A stretch of DNA of 64,000 nt from Isoetes taiwanensis (Eukaryota > Streptophyta > Lycopodiopsida > Isoetales > Isoetaceae), in contig JAJEKV010000005.1 in NCBI GenBank assembly GCA_021234155.1, forward strand, positions 26,258,620 through 26,322,619, written 5' to 3'. Each line of letters starts with the position of its first letter. Within the stretch, counting starts at the first letter, position 1. A program made the translations under genes and the position numbers. Below the pieces are notes generated by a model. The model did no database searches, was not told where the DNA came from, and was given only the letters and a program-made list of their open reading frames with translations. Shown here in pieces: positions 43,263-55,216 of this stretch.

Positions 43263-45659
43263 TTTTTGTTTGTGGTTACCCCGTTTTCCTTGTGCTAATA
43301 TAGTTTCATATGCGATTGCTTTTTTACCTTCTGCTTATGCCATTATTTTACTTTTATGCTTCTCATATGCGGTTTTATTTGCTTAAGTTATGTTTGATTA
43401 ATTTGGTTGTATGCGATTTTATTTGATTAGTTATTTTCGATTATCTTGTGACTCTTGAGCAACTCGGAAGAGTCGTGGGGACAAAACGTTGTGCTAGGCG
43501 TTATAGTTGAACATTTTGTGCATTTCGGCAAGTATCATGGTATTTGTGCATTATTCGCATTTCCAGCAATCTTATAATGGTAGCATATGGCATGTTGAGC
43601 TCGTTCTTTCCAGTTCTATGTCATTTGGTACTCGTTGTGTTCCATGTTTCTAGTTCTACATGTTGCTTGTTTCTTAGAACTCCAGGTTTCTCAAGTGTCT
43701 CGTAATAACTATAACTTCTTGTTTGTGACAAATTGCATTAGATGCTATGATTGGCATACATATTATGCAGTGGTTGACAAGCGTATGACATCTTGCACGA
43801 ATATTATATTTGATAGGTATATTATTGACCTTATTTTGGAGGCTATGGTGTCCATATTTATTTTGCTATTTTGGTTTTGACATTTGGTTCGTCCCTAGGT
43901 GTTTGTTTCCGTTTTGGTTTTCCTAATGCTTGCACTATTCTGTTTGTCGTTTGCTTCTTTCTTGTACATTATCTCGACTTTTTCTCGGTTCTTTATTCAT
44001 ATTTACTCCATGGCTTCAGGATATTCCGTCTAAGCCTTTGGTGGGGTTGCCCAACTTTATTATCTTTGGTCATGAGGTTTCTCTGACTTACTTGCCCGTT
44101 GTTCCATTATGTTGTGATAGATTTCATTTTTGAGACATGCATTTGTTTTTAGCTACATCCGTATCTCATACGAGCATTGGTCCACACTTAGGTTTTTGCG
44201 TATTGTATTGTTCATTCCATTCTTGGGCACTGTTGTGCCAATCATCACACATATTAGACTCATTGGTGTTTTTCATATACTTGGTAGATCTCTATTAACT
44301 AATACATTTTTGCCATTCTAGCATGTTTTTTCGTTGCAGTCTTTTTTGTTTTAAGGTCTACTGGTATCTAGAATGGGCTTGGTTTGAAGGCCATATTTTT
44401 TTGGTTTCAAATTTGGCACTACATTATTATCAGATACATCGTGATCGGGGTCCTTTTGGTTCCTCTATGTCCATTGTCCAGTTTACGTGTTCCATTTACT
44501 TTGCCTCCCACTTCCCTAATATTAGCTTACTTTGTTCCATTGACACACTGGTTATTCCTTATATTTGTCATGTTAGTCTTTTGGTGCACTATTTTTATTC
44601 TATTTGTTCATAGTCGCATGTGGACTATTTGCTCTATTCGTTCTATCTGTTCTAGTTGCATTTTATATTGCGGTCCCTTTTTTGTACCTTGACATGCTTA
44701 TGATATTCCAGTTGTTTCTTAAATTTGTGGGCTACGCTCTGCTTTTGTCATGTTATTCTTTGTTCCTTTAGTTCCATTTACTCCTGAAATTAGCCTTTTA
44801 TGCCATGGCTCCAGTCACTCCCTTATTTTGGTTGCAGTTTCATCTTTTTCAAACGCTCCTTGTGCTTAGATTCAAGAAGTTCAAATTTAGTTCCATTGTT
44901 GCTCATAAGTCTCTTTTGTGGTATAGTGACGGTACTTGTAGTGCTCCATTGACTTTCTTTCTAGTTCTATCGTTCCTTTCATGTGTAGTTCGGGGCTCTG
45001 GTGTCGTGACATTGGCTCTCGGATGATTTATTGTCATCATCTCCGGTCTTGGTGATTTTTTACTGGTTGTTCCTACCCTTGGTTAATTTCGTTAGATCAT
45101 TCTTGGTGAAATGCACTCTTTGCAGTTGGTTGCTTCCCTAGTCTCATTGATCACATTAAACTCTGCTATGTTGTTCCATTTGCTCTATTGGGTGGTCGAT
45201 ATTACTGACATGTTTTTTTCTCATTTACACTCTGTCATTGTGACATTCGTCGAATGTGTCTACGTTTTTATGGCTAATTGTGCTATTAGTACTATAGCTT
45301 CCTGGTCAATCTATCTTTTTATCTGTTTCCTAGGTTTGACCTGATTTTTGTCTTTATTTTTCATCTCGAGTTTTGTTCGTTTTAACTCCTTTTTCCACGT
45401 TAGATTTTTTCCGTTGCCTCTTTATTCTCTCGTCCCACTTTATGTCTTGTTTCTAGTTTGCATATTGCATTCTTTTGTTCCTTTCTTTTGTCCCTTTTTT
45501 GTGTTTCCTTTGTTTGTTAGTCTTGGTTTCTCAATTAGTGCTTCTATAGTTCATTTTTTGTTTTATGTATTTTGAACTTCTTTATGTTCTTTTTTGGGGT
45601 CATTTTTTCTATTTAACTCTTTTGCTCCATCAGTTTCTTAGTTTTGTCTCCTTTGCTTA

Positions 45660-47270
45660 TTCTTGAACCTCTTGAATCGCCTTGGTTCATTTCTCTATCC
45701 ATTTGCTTCAGTTCCTTTCATGTCCTTTCTTTTTAGTTTAACCTCTTGAGCTGTCTTGGTTCTTTTGCTCCTTTATTTGTCCTGTTTGGCCCCTATAGTC
45801 AACGAGATTTGGTTACTTTGTTCCTATTTATCCCATTGATTGCATTTGCCCCTCATCTCCCTCGATTCATTTTTGCTTCATTTGCTCCACATATTCCAGT
45901 CGTTCCTTTTTCGCCCATTAATTTCAAGTTCGCTTTTTGCCCTTCCTTCTTTTCTTCCTGACTTTCTCTTGAGCTTTCTGTTCAGGGTTGGTGCACAGGA
46001 TCCTTTTTCCATTTCTCTTGTTCCATGGCTTATCAATCTTTGGACAAGGTTGTTTCTATTGTTGGTCAGACTGCGCGGCTTGTCTTTTTGGCCCCTCCAT
46101 TTACTTTGAAGCTTTATTTCTCTTGTTTCCCCCCAGTGATTTTAGGTAGTCTGGCAAACCTTTCCATGTTTCTTCCATTTGTTCTATTTGTACCCTGGGT
46201 CCCCATGTTTATTTGGCTCTTCCTACTCCACTGGACACAACTTCTTGGCGTTTGTTCCTTTTGTCCTTCCCAAGTGTTCCCATCTTTCCTTCTCCCACTT
46301 TCTTTTTAGGGGGTTATCAAGTCTCCTTTGGGTTCTTCGGTCCTTGTCTTCCCATTGAGTCCCTTATTCTCTTTTTTGCTCCTTACCTTATCTTTCTATT
46401 ATGAGACCTGTCATGCTTCTTTTGTGGGTTTATTGCGCTCCATTTAGCATATGCTCTTCATATTCACAGTAGCTCCATTAGATATCTTTTCGCAGTTTGG
46501 GTAGTAGAAATTTTTTGCATAGTGATCCGTCCAGTTTGGCATCATGGTATATGCATGTTTCCTTTGTTAGACTTAGATTTTTTAATTCATGTAGCTCATT
46601 TTTGTTCCTTCCCCTTTGATTCAATTTCTCTATGTTTTTTGGTTTGTCGTCTTTTCTTTGAGGCTTTTTACCTCTTTAAGTTCTTTTTGGTTCACTCTTC
46701 TTAAGTTCCTTTTTTGCTCCATATTTTTCTTCAGTTCCTTATTCGTGCTTTCTCTGTCGTTAACCTCTTGAACTGCCATTGGTTTTCTTCCTTTGTTATC
46801 TGGTTGCCCTGGTTCCTTTTTTGTCCTTTCCTTTTTTGGTTGTTCAGTTAACCTCTTCAAGCGGTTTTGTCTGTTCTTTATTTGTCTTGTCTCCTTCGTT
46901 TGTGTCATCTCTCCTCTTGACTCGCCTTGATTCTCTTTGCCTTGTTGGTGTCCATATCTCAGGTTTTTCCCTTTGCTTTATACGTTCGTTTCTTTGACAA
47001 CCTTGCTTTGACGTTCCTTCTTTATTTGTCCCCTTTGCCTGTTTGTTCTAATCATCCTATCTTGCCCACTCCCTAGCCTCTCTTCGTTTTCATGTTTTAC
47101 CCTCCCTAATTGTGTCTTCCAGCTTCACTTCACTTCTATTTTTTCCACTACTTTCTTTTACTTTCTTCCCCTTTTTACATTATTCCTCTAACCAGTTCGT
47201 CTACCTTCTCTTGGTGGTTATTTTTATACCTTTCTCCCATATCATTTTTTCTCTATTCATTAACCTCTTC
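45660..47270 (+). repeat. Degenerate pyrimidine repeat with AACCTCTTGA words
   Basis: AACCTCTTGAATCGCCTTGG, AACCTCTTGAGCTGTCTTGG, AACCTCTTGAACTGCCATTGG and CCTCTTGACTCGCCTTGA occur near 45668, 45741, 46763 and 46914, with weaker copies near 46852 and 47260. Spacing of close pairs is ~65-75 bases, suggesting an old tandem array inside element 4. Confidence 0.5.
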
Positions 47271-47319
47271 CCGTGTTTTTTACTCTAGGTTTTTATCAAG
47301 GTAGGTTCCTCTTCTTTCG

Positions 47320-47403
47320 GCCGATATAGTGTGTTGTAGGACCCATCCTAGGAATGCCATGGTTCTATTGCGAATGCAATAGAACCATCATTCCTTGGAT
47401 GGG
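47320..47403 (+). repeat. Element 4 internal B1-A2 junction with palindrome
   Basis: B1 ends CCCATCCTAGGAAT at 47355. The palindrome 47343-47403 pairs CCCATCCTAGGAATG...ATGGTTCTATTGC with GCAATAGAACCAT...CATTCCTTGGATGGG. Confidence 0.85.
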
Positions 47404-48264
47404 GACGTCTATTCATCTCCCCTTATCATTTTCCTCTATTTATAGGCCATTTTTCCTCTCTGGCTCTTTCATCGACATTCTCTTGAGATGCTACTATTTA
47501 GGGCTTGTTCATTCAGTCTCCCACCTCACCCTCCCTGTGGCCTTTTTGGTCATCTTTCAGGGCTATACTAATAGGGGTACGTTATTGTTACCCCCTTATT
47601 TATTTGTGTGTTTCTATGTTTTCTCGGCGTGGCGCTATAGCCTCCGGGCAATATCTCTTTATTGTTAATTTTTTTCTCGGTGTGGCACTGTAGCCTCCCG
47701 GGCAGCACTAATCGAATGTCTTGTTTTTCTGCAATGCTATTTTCTGCAAACGGTTCCCGATTGGTCGGCTGTTGTTTCTTTCTCGGCGTGGCTCTGGCGC
47801 CTCCAAGCTTTATCATATTCTTTATATTATTGCGCTTTGGCATGCGCCCTTGCTTGAAGTTCCTAACATTTTAATGGGTTATTCTCCGTTTCATACTTTC
47901 CAATGCAGGTTGCTTTTTGGGGATCTCTTGGTTGTCGGAAGGTACCGGGTCAAGCCCCTCCTTGGGGATGCCTTGCAATCGAGTTTTGGTCCAACATTTC
48001 TCGGCTGATGTTGTAGGGGTCGAGCTTCAACCATTGTGTGCTTCAACTTTGTCGAGCCTCAACCACTGTGTGCTTCAACTTTTTGATGCAACATATTCAA
48101 GTTATCTCTATTTTATTTTGTTCTCGTAATTTCTATAGAGCTCTCGATGATTGTCTAGCTTCGGAGCATGTTCTATCAGTATTTTCAAAAGTTTCTACCC
48201 CTAGTAGGGTTATCAATTGTACTCAGTGATTTTGCAAAGCTCAATGAGAACACCACTTCACTTC

Positions 48265-48300
48265 GCCGATATAGTGTGTTGTATGACCCATCCTAGGAAT
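48265..48300 (+). repeat. Element 4 terminal repeat B2
   Basis: GCCGATATAGTGTGTTGTAT, then GACCCATCCTAGGAAT, matches B1. The flank AGTATAAAGTTTCAC starts at 48301. Confidence 0.85.
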
Positions 48301-48433
48301 AGTATAAAGTTTCACTTTTTACATAAGATGACGCATCGGTGACATCCAATCAAATCAAAACAATGTGGCACTAAATCTGGTTTACTCTTTTCCTGTAATA
48401 ATTTTCTCAGCACAAATTAGAATAAGGTCTTAC

Positions 48434-50560
48434 CAATGCCTTGCTTGGGATTTGGCTTGTGGCTTGATTAATGGAATTGATATTGGAAACTCTGCAACTT
48501 TGTATCGTATCCTGATGTGATTTTCAGCAGCAGCATTCTCTGCACACATGTTTCACACTCACCAAAAGAAACGGAAAAATAATAAAAAGATTGAAACAAC
48601 GAAATAACATTGAATCTGATCATATAGTATTACCTGGCTTCACAATCTGAATCATTTCATGTTCCCCATGACCATTCAAGTAAGGTTTGCCATGTCCAGG
48701 CTCCAAGGTTCTTCAATTTCCTAGAATTAATAGGTCAAACTTCTTATAAGAAGGGTGAGAAAAACATTTAAAATAAAATATTGCCTACAAAACTGGAGAC
48801 TCAGTTTTTTCCGTATTTTTACTTCAGTGATATACACATAGGTATCATGCCCCATTATCGCACTCTTATATCCATTTCCTATAGATAAATCATGGATCAG
48901 CATTGGAAAAACTAGTGAAGTTCATTCTAACAAATATAATTGCTTCCAAGAATGCATTGTTCATGTTGCTAATTGGACCTTTGACGCGAGCAGCCTTTGC
49001 AAACATAATATAGATCATATTTTGTGAATCCCTTTGCCAAATAATCTAAATGAAAGCATTAATTAATCTATGCAGTCCAACCAATGCTAAAAGGACTAGC
49101 ATATAATATACATACTGATTCACTTCTGTCATCATGGATTGCATAGGTTCTATATAGACTCACTATGGTAAGATTACCATTCTTAAATAAAGCCCTTTCT
49201 TGCAAAGACAACTCAGGGCTGTAATTAGATCTTGCAATTACACTGTCTGCTATACCTTGAAAACCACAGCATTTGAGCCTCTGACTGCATTTGAATGGGT
49301 GAATTCAGCCACAGGTTTCCAAGTAAGATGATTCAGAACCCGTGCTACTTGATCAAAGCTGCCAACTCCTAGAAATTGACCGCCAGGTGACCATGCTACT
49401 GTCTTGATTCCCAACGCATTTTCATATGCCTGGTATCTGAAGAGACAACGCCCATTTGGGGAATATACAAGTACCTGGAAAGAGCGCATCTCTTGTTTAA
49501 TTGACCTTATATTAAAATGTAGTATAAAACTTTAGAGAAGAGGCACGTACTTTGTACTCAAGAAATGAATCCCAAATAGCTATTGTGTTGTCATTGGGTG
49601 ACCATTCAAGATCTGCTAAATCCAATGTGTCAACTGCAAATGCACCCATGGCCTCCCACGAGTTGCATGCCACCAAATTAACATAGTCTTTACAATCTCG
49701 TCTAGTGGCAATGGCAACAAATTTTCCGTCTTGTGTGAATTATACTCCTCGAGCAGCATGCTTTGGCCATTGAACATGCACACAAGCAGTATTAACAACA
49801 GACCAAACTGTCAGCCTGAGTTGGAAGTCTGAGGTAGTGAGTATATGCCTACTGTCCGGGCTCCAGCGCGCATGTGCAATACCAGCAAGGCCCTCGTCAA
49901 TCTTACAGATCCACTCGGGTTGTGATACTGACCAAGCTTGGACCATAACACGTTTATGCAGCACACATAAAACAGACTCTGAATCTGGTGCCCATTCAAC
50001 GTAACCAATCTTATCCAAGCAGGAATAGAGCTGAATAACCTATAAAATGTGTAAAAAGGAGCTTAAATTTTGGCTCCCAATAATTGCTTCTTGCTATCTC
50101 TTCAGAATATTTGATAACAATTCAGAATGCATGAGAAATTGAACTGTGAACTTGTTTGATTGTGCATCATTCGTTGGATTCGTTGCATTCGTGTTGTAAA
50201 ATTAAATTTCTCGTCAGTTGGGACATTTAAAGTAGGGTCAACATCAAACTGTTAATGGATAATGAAATGGACCTAAATAAACAGAACAACAATTAGCTAG
50301 AGCTACATTTTGTTGAAGTATCGAGTTCCAGGTCCGATCTAAAGCCGGAACAAAAAATAACATCCTACAGCATGTGATCATAGCAATATTGAGATACAAC
50401 TGCAGAAAAATGCACCTTCAAAGTGGAAACATCACGAATGACTAGTCGAGAGTCCACCGCTACGGCCAAAAAACGAGCATCAGGCGAGACACTCTGGAGC
50501 GACTTTGAAACCCAAAACGCGGGCTTCGCACATCCGTCAATGATGCAGCCTGGATCAGGG
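48434..50560 (-). pseudogene. WRAP73 (WDR8)-like WD40 protein, pseudogene
   Basis: Minus-strand exons: 1 (~50545-50417, SVSPDARFLAVAVDSRLVIR, STLK), 2 (50039-49551, SCLDKIGYVEWAPDSE, QPEWICKIDEGLAGIAHARW, HILTTSDFQLRLTVWS), 3 (49474-49256, YQAYENALGIKTVAWSPGGQ, VARVLNHLTWKPVAEF), 4 (~48710-48634) and 5 (48539-48434, YKVAEFPISIPLIKP). This follows WRAP73, a WD40 protein of centrosome/spindle-pole and microtubule-anchoring complexes. Lesions: a TAA at 49742-49740 in exon 2 (after KHAARGV), stops in the expected frame of exon 4, a one-base shift in exon 5 before the NPKQGIG-like end, and no start ATG. Later exons are missing; DIRS element 4 ends 134 bases downstream. Confidence 0.85.
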
Positions 50561-50629
50561 ACCACCGGTTAGCCCATTTCCAGATTGGCTGTCTAGAAAC
50601 AGGGGCAACCGAGAGTTTACAGCCTATTA

Positions 50630-50745
50630 TGGGTTTGGAGCAGTCATTGACATATTCTAGGCATATACTGGCATATGCCTAGAATATGCCACAAACCCAC
50701 CTCAATAAGGGCTTGCCCCCTTAGGGGCAACCCAAAAATGGACAC
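50630..50745. repeat. Cluster of palindromes
   Basis: ATATTCTAGGCATAT (50650s) pairs with ATATGCCTAGAATAT a few bases on, nested inside GGGTTT...AAACCC, followed by TTGCCCCCTTAGGGGCAA. Possibly a small MITE end or cruciform-prone site. Confidence 0.6.
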
Positions 50746-52707
50746 ATTAACATGTTTTCACACGTCTATGAGACCGAATGATCTATGAAACCAATTCACA
50801 AAGAACACAATAAGCTCATAATACTTTGTAGGATTGAAAAAACTTCACCGCTCATTGGTCAATAATCCTTAGGACCACCATCGGCATCAATAAAACCATA
50901 TGTGGTGGTTGATTAGGTAACAAATTTTGCAGAAAAGATAGATTTAAAGCTTGAGCTCTAGAGTTCAAAATGTTTGTGCAATGAACAATTAGGCTAGAAC
51001 TTACATTGATGGAATTGTTGCAACATTGTGGAAGCATTCTTTTTGAGGTCATGGAAAGTTGTATTTGAGATCCTTTGCGAATGAAGAGCAATGCACTCTT
51101 GTTGGAACAATGCCATCAAACAAGTTATTTCTAGTAATTTGTATAGTAGATGTGTGACATGCAACTGTATTTTCTTTAAGAGGGTCATGCATGTACGGAA
51201 CCAATAGCTAGAATTAAGATTGTTAACTGTCAAACCCTTACCTTTTCTCAGATCACATTGCAAAATCAGCATGTGAAAGGAGCGTACAACCTCCTTTCTC
51301 AGATGCCTCATGTTAAGTTTTCCAGGTCAAAACAACAAATTTCTGGAGGATTTGATAGGGTTTCACACTCCACCAGTTGATTAATACATGATTTGCATAG
51401 CAAAGTGATTTTTCCTTGGGTTGGCCAGTTCTAGATCTGCAGAAGTTGCTCCTTGGCTCTTAATCTTGGCTGTACTGGTTCGATTTGGTCCAAACATCAT
51501 CTTGATAGAAGGTATTTATTTGTTTCGGTTGAAAATATCTATTACAGAGCTCATGTTGCCCTTGCCTAGTACAGTGTGGCCACAGTTATCATGACTCACA
51601 AACTCAAGACCATGGCAAGGGAGATCTGCAAAGCCAAGAACATGACAAGAATACCCCGGAAGGCCTTTGAAAAACCCTATGATTCTACCATTGAACTATA
51701 CATCCTTGTTGCACCCCTTTTTAGACCCCAACAACCCTTTTTTATGCAAACAGATGCATTGACAACTTCAGATACAGTTCTGGATACGACTTTGGTTAAG
51801 CTAAATGCTCAGATTCAATGTCTGTCTGCCAGCAGTCCTTGTTAGGATTCAAACGATCCGGTCCAATACCACTATCTTAGGGACACCCGTTCAGTTGTCT
51901 TTGAAAAGCTGGATACAACTCTTGGAGCTAGTGCTTGAGTCAACAAGTAACATTAGTATGCTACCACTAGTGACTGTCACAGTGCCTGCGCATGTGGACA
52001 AGGCAGATGTGTCCACGGAGACTTCGACTGAGGAATTATTGCACATTAGAGAGGCAGACATTCCCACTTCTGAGACAGGTAGCCACTAGAGGATGATTAG
52101 CACACACTGGCCCTGAGCCTGCATATTATCGAGATTGAAAAGACCGGTGGTTATCTTGCTACAGATGAGGTGGAATATTTTTTACCATGGTGATGCACAT
52201 ACAGACGGATGGCATCATCTTGGCACATCAGGTAGGAGCGGCATGACTTGATCGTCCTCGTCACCTCTTAGTCCATTTCAAAGATGCTATTTCCAGGTTG
52301 CATATATACTGAGGCATGGCAATCATTAGAAAGGGACCCCACCTTTTTCGTCCAAGAGGATCTAACCCTAGCACAGTTCTGCCGATGAAAAGAGGAATTA
52401 TGTCAGGTACGAGAAGCTCGCTTACAACAAAAGTGGGCAGTAAAAGGAGGACAAGCTATCATTAGGGATCAGTGGCCTTCTGTTCCATGGCCAATTTTTG
52501 TACAACCATGTTCTTCTTTATATTGTTATTTCTATTTGTTCTTGTGTTTTGTGATGGTATGTAAAGCCTGATTTGATGGTCAGGGCCAAGTCATAGTTTC
52601 ATCTAGGTTTTATCTAAGTTTTGTAATGTTTCTATTATGTTTGGTGATGTTTTGGGTTGCTCTAGCCTATTACCCATAGCCTATTGGTCTCCGCGGACCT
52701 TAAAAAT
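50746..52707. other. Intergenic, nothing recognised
   Basis: Open frames at 51576-51845 (plus) and 50994-51311 (minus) have no recognisable similarity and are left out. Confidence 0.45.
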
Positions 52708-52744
52708 CTATTCTATTCTATTCTATTCTATTCTATTCTATTTT
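52708..52744. repeat. (CTATT)n microsatellite
   Basis: About seven copies of a 5-bp unit. Confidence 0.95.
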
Positions 52745-52786
52745 ATGCGCATTTAAATGAATCTTTATCTAATCGAAATAAACTTA

Positions 52787-52974
52787 AGGTCTATTCAGAC
52801 CCACCGTTAAGTTAGGTTTAGTTAGAGTTTTTAACTACGACCTACTTCACACTAATAGTTAAGTTAGTGTTATGTAGTTACGGGCTGTTAATTTTTTTTT
52901 AACTAAAAACACTAACGGGATATTCCTTCACACTCAAAATCATAGTTAGTATATTGTTAACAGAATTTTAACTG
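52787..52974. repeat. GTTAAG-rich dispersed repeat, copy 2
   Basis: GTCTATTCAGAC, CCGTTAAGTTAGGTTTAGTT, then TTCACACTAATAGTTAAG and later inverted TTAACT words, in the same order as 3621-3751. The two-arm structure around AACTAAAAACACTAAC suggests a foldback element. Confidence 0.55.
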
Positions 52975-55034
52975 GACGCCAAAAATGGACTGAAAGTTAA
53001 AGTGACCTATACAAGGTCACAACAGCCGCAGTTAGTGATGGCGATGAGTGCGGGGAGCCGATGAAAGGCCAAGCAACCCATGGACAGAGCCGTGGAGGGC
53101 ATGGACGTTGGAGTGGGCATGAGAATGAAGGTGCAGAAGATGAATATATAAAAAAATCTCTGTTTTTTTTTCCCCGTTTTGTGGTATTTCGTTGATGAGT
53201 ACGTGACAACACATTTCCTGGGATCAAGACTTAGATATGAAATCTAATATGGAATATGTTGAATCTCCTACAGCTTGATCATCTACATATCCACCAGATT
53301 TGCACTAGTGCCTGCCAGTCTCTTTGATTATAGAACATGCCGCTGCATACAATATCCCAGTTATAGATATCCCTTCTATCACAAAAGTCATAAGACACAA
53401 AAGTCTAGTACCATTCTATGCTCATTCAAACTCATTTTCGAGAACAGAATAAACACTTAGAACTCAGTAAAATTAAATTTCGAATTCGTTAATGTAGTCC
53501 AGTTAATCTTCAGCATATAAAACACAAACAATTTAGTCATTGACTAATGCCATTCCACAAAACCAGGATAGTCTTGGAAGAATCTACTTGGTATTTCAAA
53601 CTTATGATAATGCCATAGTTTTACCTGATATTTACCATATTACTTGCATGGCGGACCTTTCAAGCAAATCAGAGCACTTCAATGAAACAAAACATTTACT
53701 CTCTGTTGAACCATAGTTTGGTATTGGCTTGTGAATGACTCTGTTTAGTGCCTGCAGGTTGTACTGCAGAGTACAACATGGGCATGAAGCAATTCTTTTA
53801 TTAGATCCACTATGAGCTTGGGCACATATGTAACCTTGGTAGAAAATGAGAATACAATTGAAAGATTGAATATTAAAGTCGCATTTAATTAAAGTGGATC
53901 AGATATGGGACTCATACTAAAGAAAAAAAATTTGAATTAAATGCTTGAATAGAATTACACATCACACACCAAGAACTGGGTCACTTGTTTTCCTCATAAA
54001 TTTTACAAACTACGAATTGAGAAAGTTTACAAAAAACCAAGGCGGGGTGAGAGCAAAAGGGAGTAGGGAGAAGGGACGAAGATAATAGAGAAGGGATGGA
54101 GGTTGCCATGCTATGGCATGGAGGTTGCCTAAGCAAATGACGAGGGGGAGGGGCAAAGGGGAGAAGCTGGGGGAGAGGGCAAAGAAAGAGGGGGCACAGA
54201 GGGAGAGGGGCAAGGGACAAGGGGCAAGAGGGAGAGGTGGCAAGAGGGAGAGGGGCGGGGACAAGGGGAGAAGGGAGGGGAGAAGTTACAAGAGTTAAAG
54301 GGATGGATCCCCTTTGAAAAGTACCAATTATTAAAATATAAACAATAATTAATCAAATTAATTAGATAAATAATTAAATAAAAAATTAAATTAAACTAAT
54401 GACTAAAAGAACAATTCTCGACTCGGTAGTCGAGAATACACCGAATCACAAGCATGGATGGCCTGAGGCCTTAATATCACAATAAATACCACATTGAATC
54501 ACAAACATCAGTATCGATGGCGTCCAAGTGATAAGTCTGAGAAGAACTCCGGCAGAGCTGCATACGCAAGGATGGTTGGACACGAGGGGAGAGGTGTTTC
54601 CGAGCTATATATCCGTATTCAACAAGGAAGCAGAGTTTTTTGTGACCTACTTCAGCGCCAAATCCGTTCTTACTCAGCTACTCCATTCAGCAAATCAGAA
54701 ATGGCCATTTGCAATCGGATTAGAAACTGGAGGCCAAAACCCAAACTGTTTCTTTGAATTTTCTCATCCGTCGAATGTAAAATGAATTACCCTACTTTTA
54801 GAGAGTTGAGATGCTCTTATCTTAACGGCTGCGACTAGAGCACCGAGTAGCGGATTTGCAAACCAGTATTTGCATTAGCAAGGTTGGTCAGATTTCTATT
54901 GAAGAAAATTACAGAGGAATAAGTGGACGGTTGGTCAGATTCGTATTTGCAGGTAAAGAAGAAATCACAAAAGAAAAAAATAAAATGTGGAGAAAAGAAG
55001 GGTGAAGGTCTCTGAAGGTGTAGGAGCTTTAGCT
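52975..55034. other. Intergenic; purine-rich tract 54040-54300
   Basis: The 54040-54300 tract is GGGGAGAAGGGAGGGG-like, its complement giving spurious Pro/Ser/Leu-rich frames. A frame at 54528-54785 (SYISVFNKEAEFFVTYFSAK) is protein-like but unassigned. Confidence 0.45.
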
Positions 55035-55216
55035 ATGGCAGAAAGGGAAGGATTCAAGAAAAAGAATGGCAAAGAATCAAGAAAAAGAATGGCAAAGAAA
55101 AGGTACAGAAATACAGAGGTGTAAGACAGCGGCCTTGGGGCAAATGGGCAGCAAAAATCAGAAGCTGTCCGCGCTTAAAAGGCCCAGTGCATTCGGGCTC
55201 CAGATTTGGCCCTTGA
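55035..55216 (+). pseudogene. AP2/ERF domain fragment with frameshifting duplication
   Basis: From 55100 the plus strand reads KVQKYRGVRQRPWGKWAAKI, the first two beta-strands of an AP2/ERF DNA-binding domain (YRGVRQRPWGKWAAEIR), then departs from the family after IRS and stops at 55214-55216. The WLGTFDTAEEAARAYD half is missing. An ATG at 55035 would be in frame with it, but a 23-bp tandem duplication (two copies of TCAAGAAAAAGAATGGCAAA, 55054-55099) shifts the frame. Ethylene-response factors bind GCC or DRE boxes; this copy cannot. Confidence 0.78.

Larger units (their letters stand above)
43263..48300 (+). mobile_element. DIRS-type element 4 (non-coding interior)
   Basis: Right end: B1 (47320-47355) with a palindromic junction to A2, and B2 (48265-48300) with the same sequence apart from one base. 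AGCTCAATGAGAACACCACTTCAC precedes B2 as in element 1, and GTAGGTTCCTCTT precedes B1 as in element 1. The interior is extremely pyrimidine-rich on the plus strand, like element 3, with no gene I can defend. The left end (A1) could not be located; 43263 is where the composition changes. Confidence 0.72.

Noticed and set aside
43440-43520. Possible left terminal repeat (A1) of DIRS element 4
   Set aside because: GTGGGGACAAAACG is only loosely like the A2 sequence GATGGGGACGTCT; too weak to set the boundary.
43635-48129. Series of hydrophobic plus-strand ORFs
   Set aside because: Same composition artefact inside element 4; no domain recognised.
53981-54356. Pro/Ser/Leu-rich minus-strand ORFs
   Set aside because: Products of the purine-rich GGGAGAGG tract.
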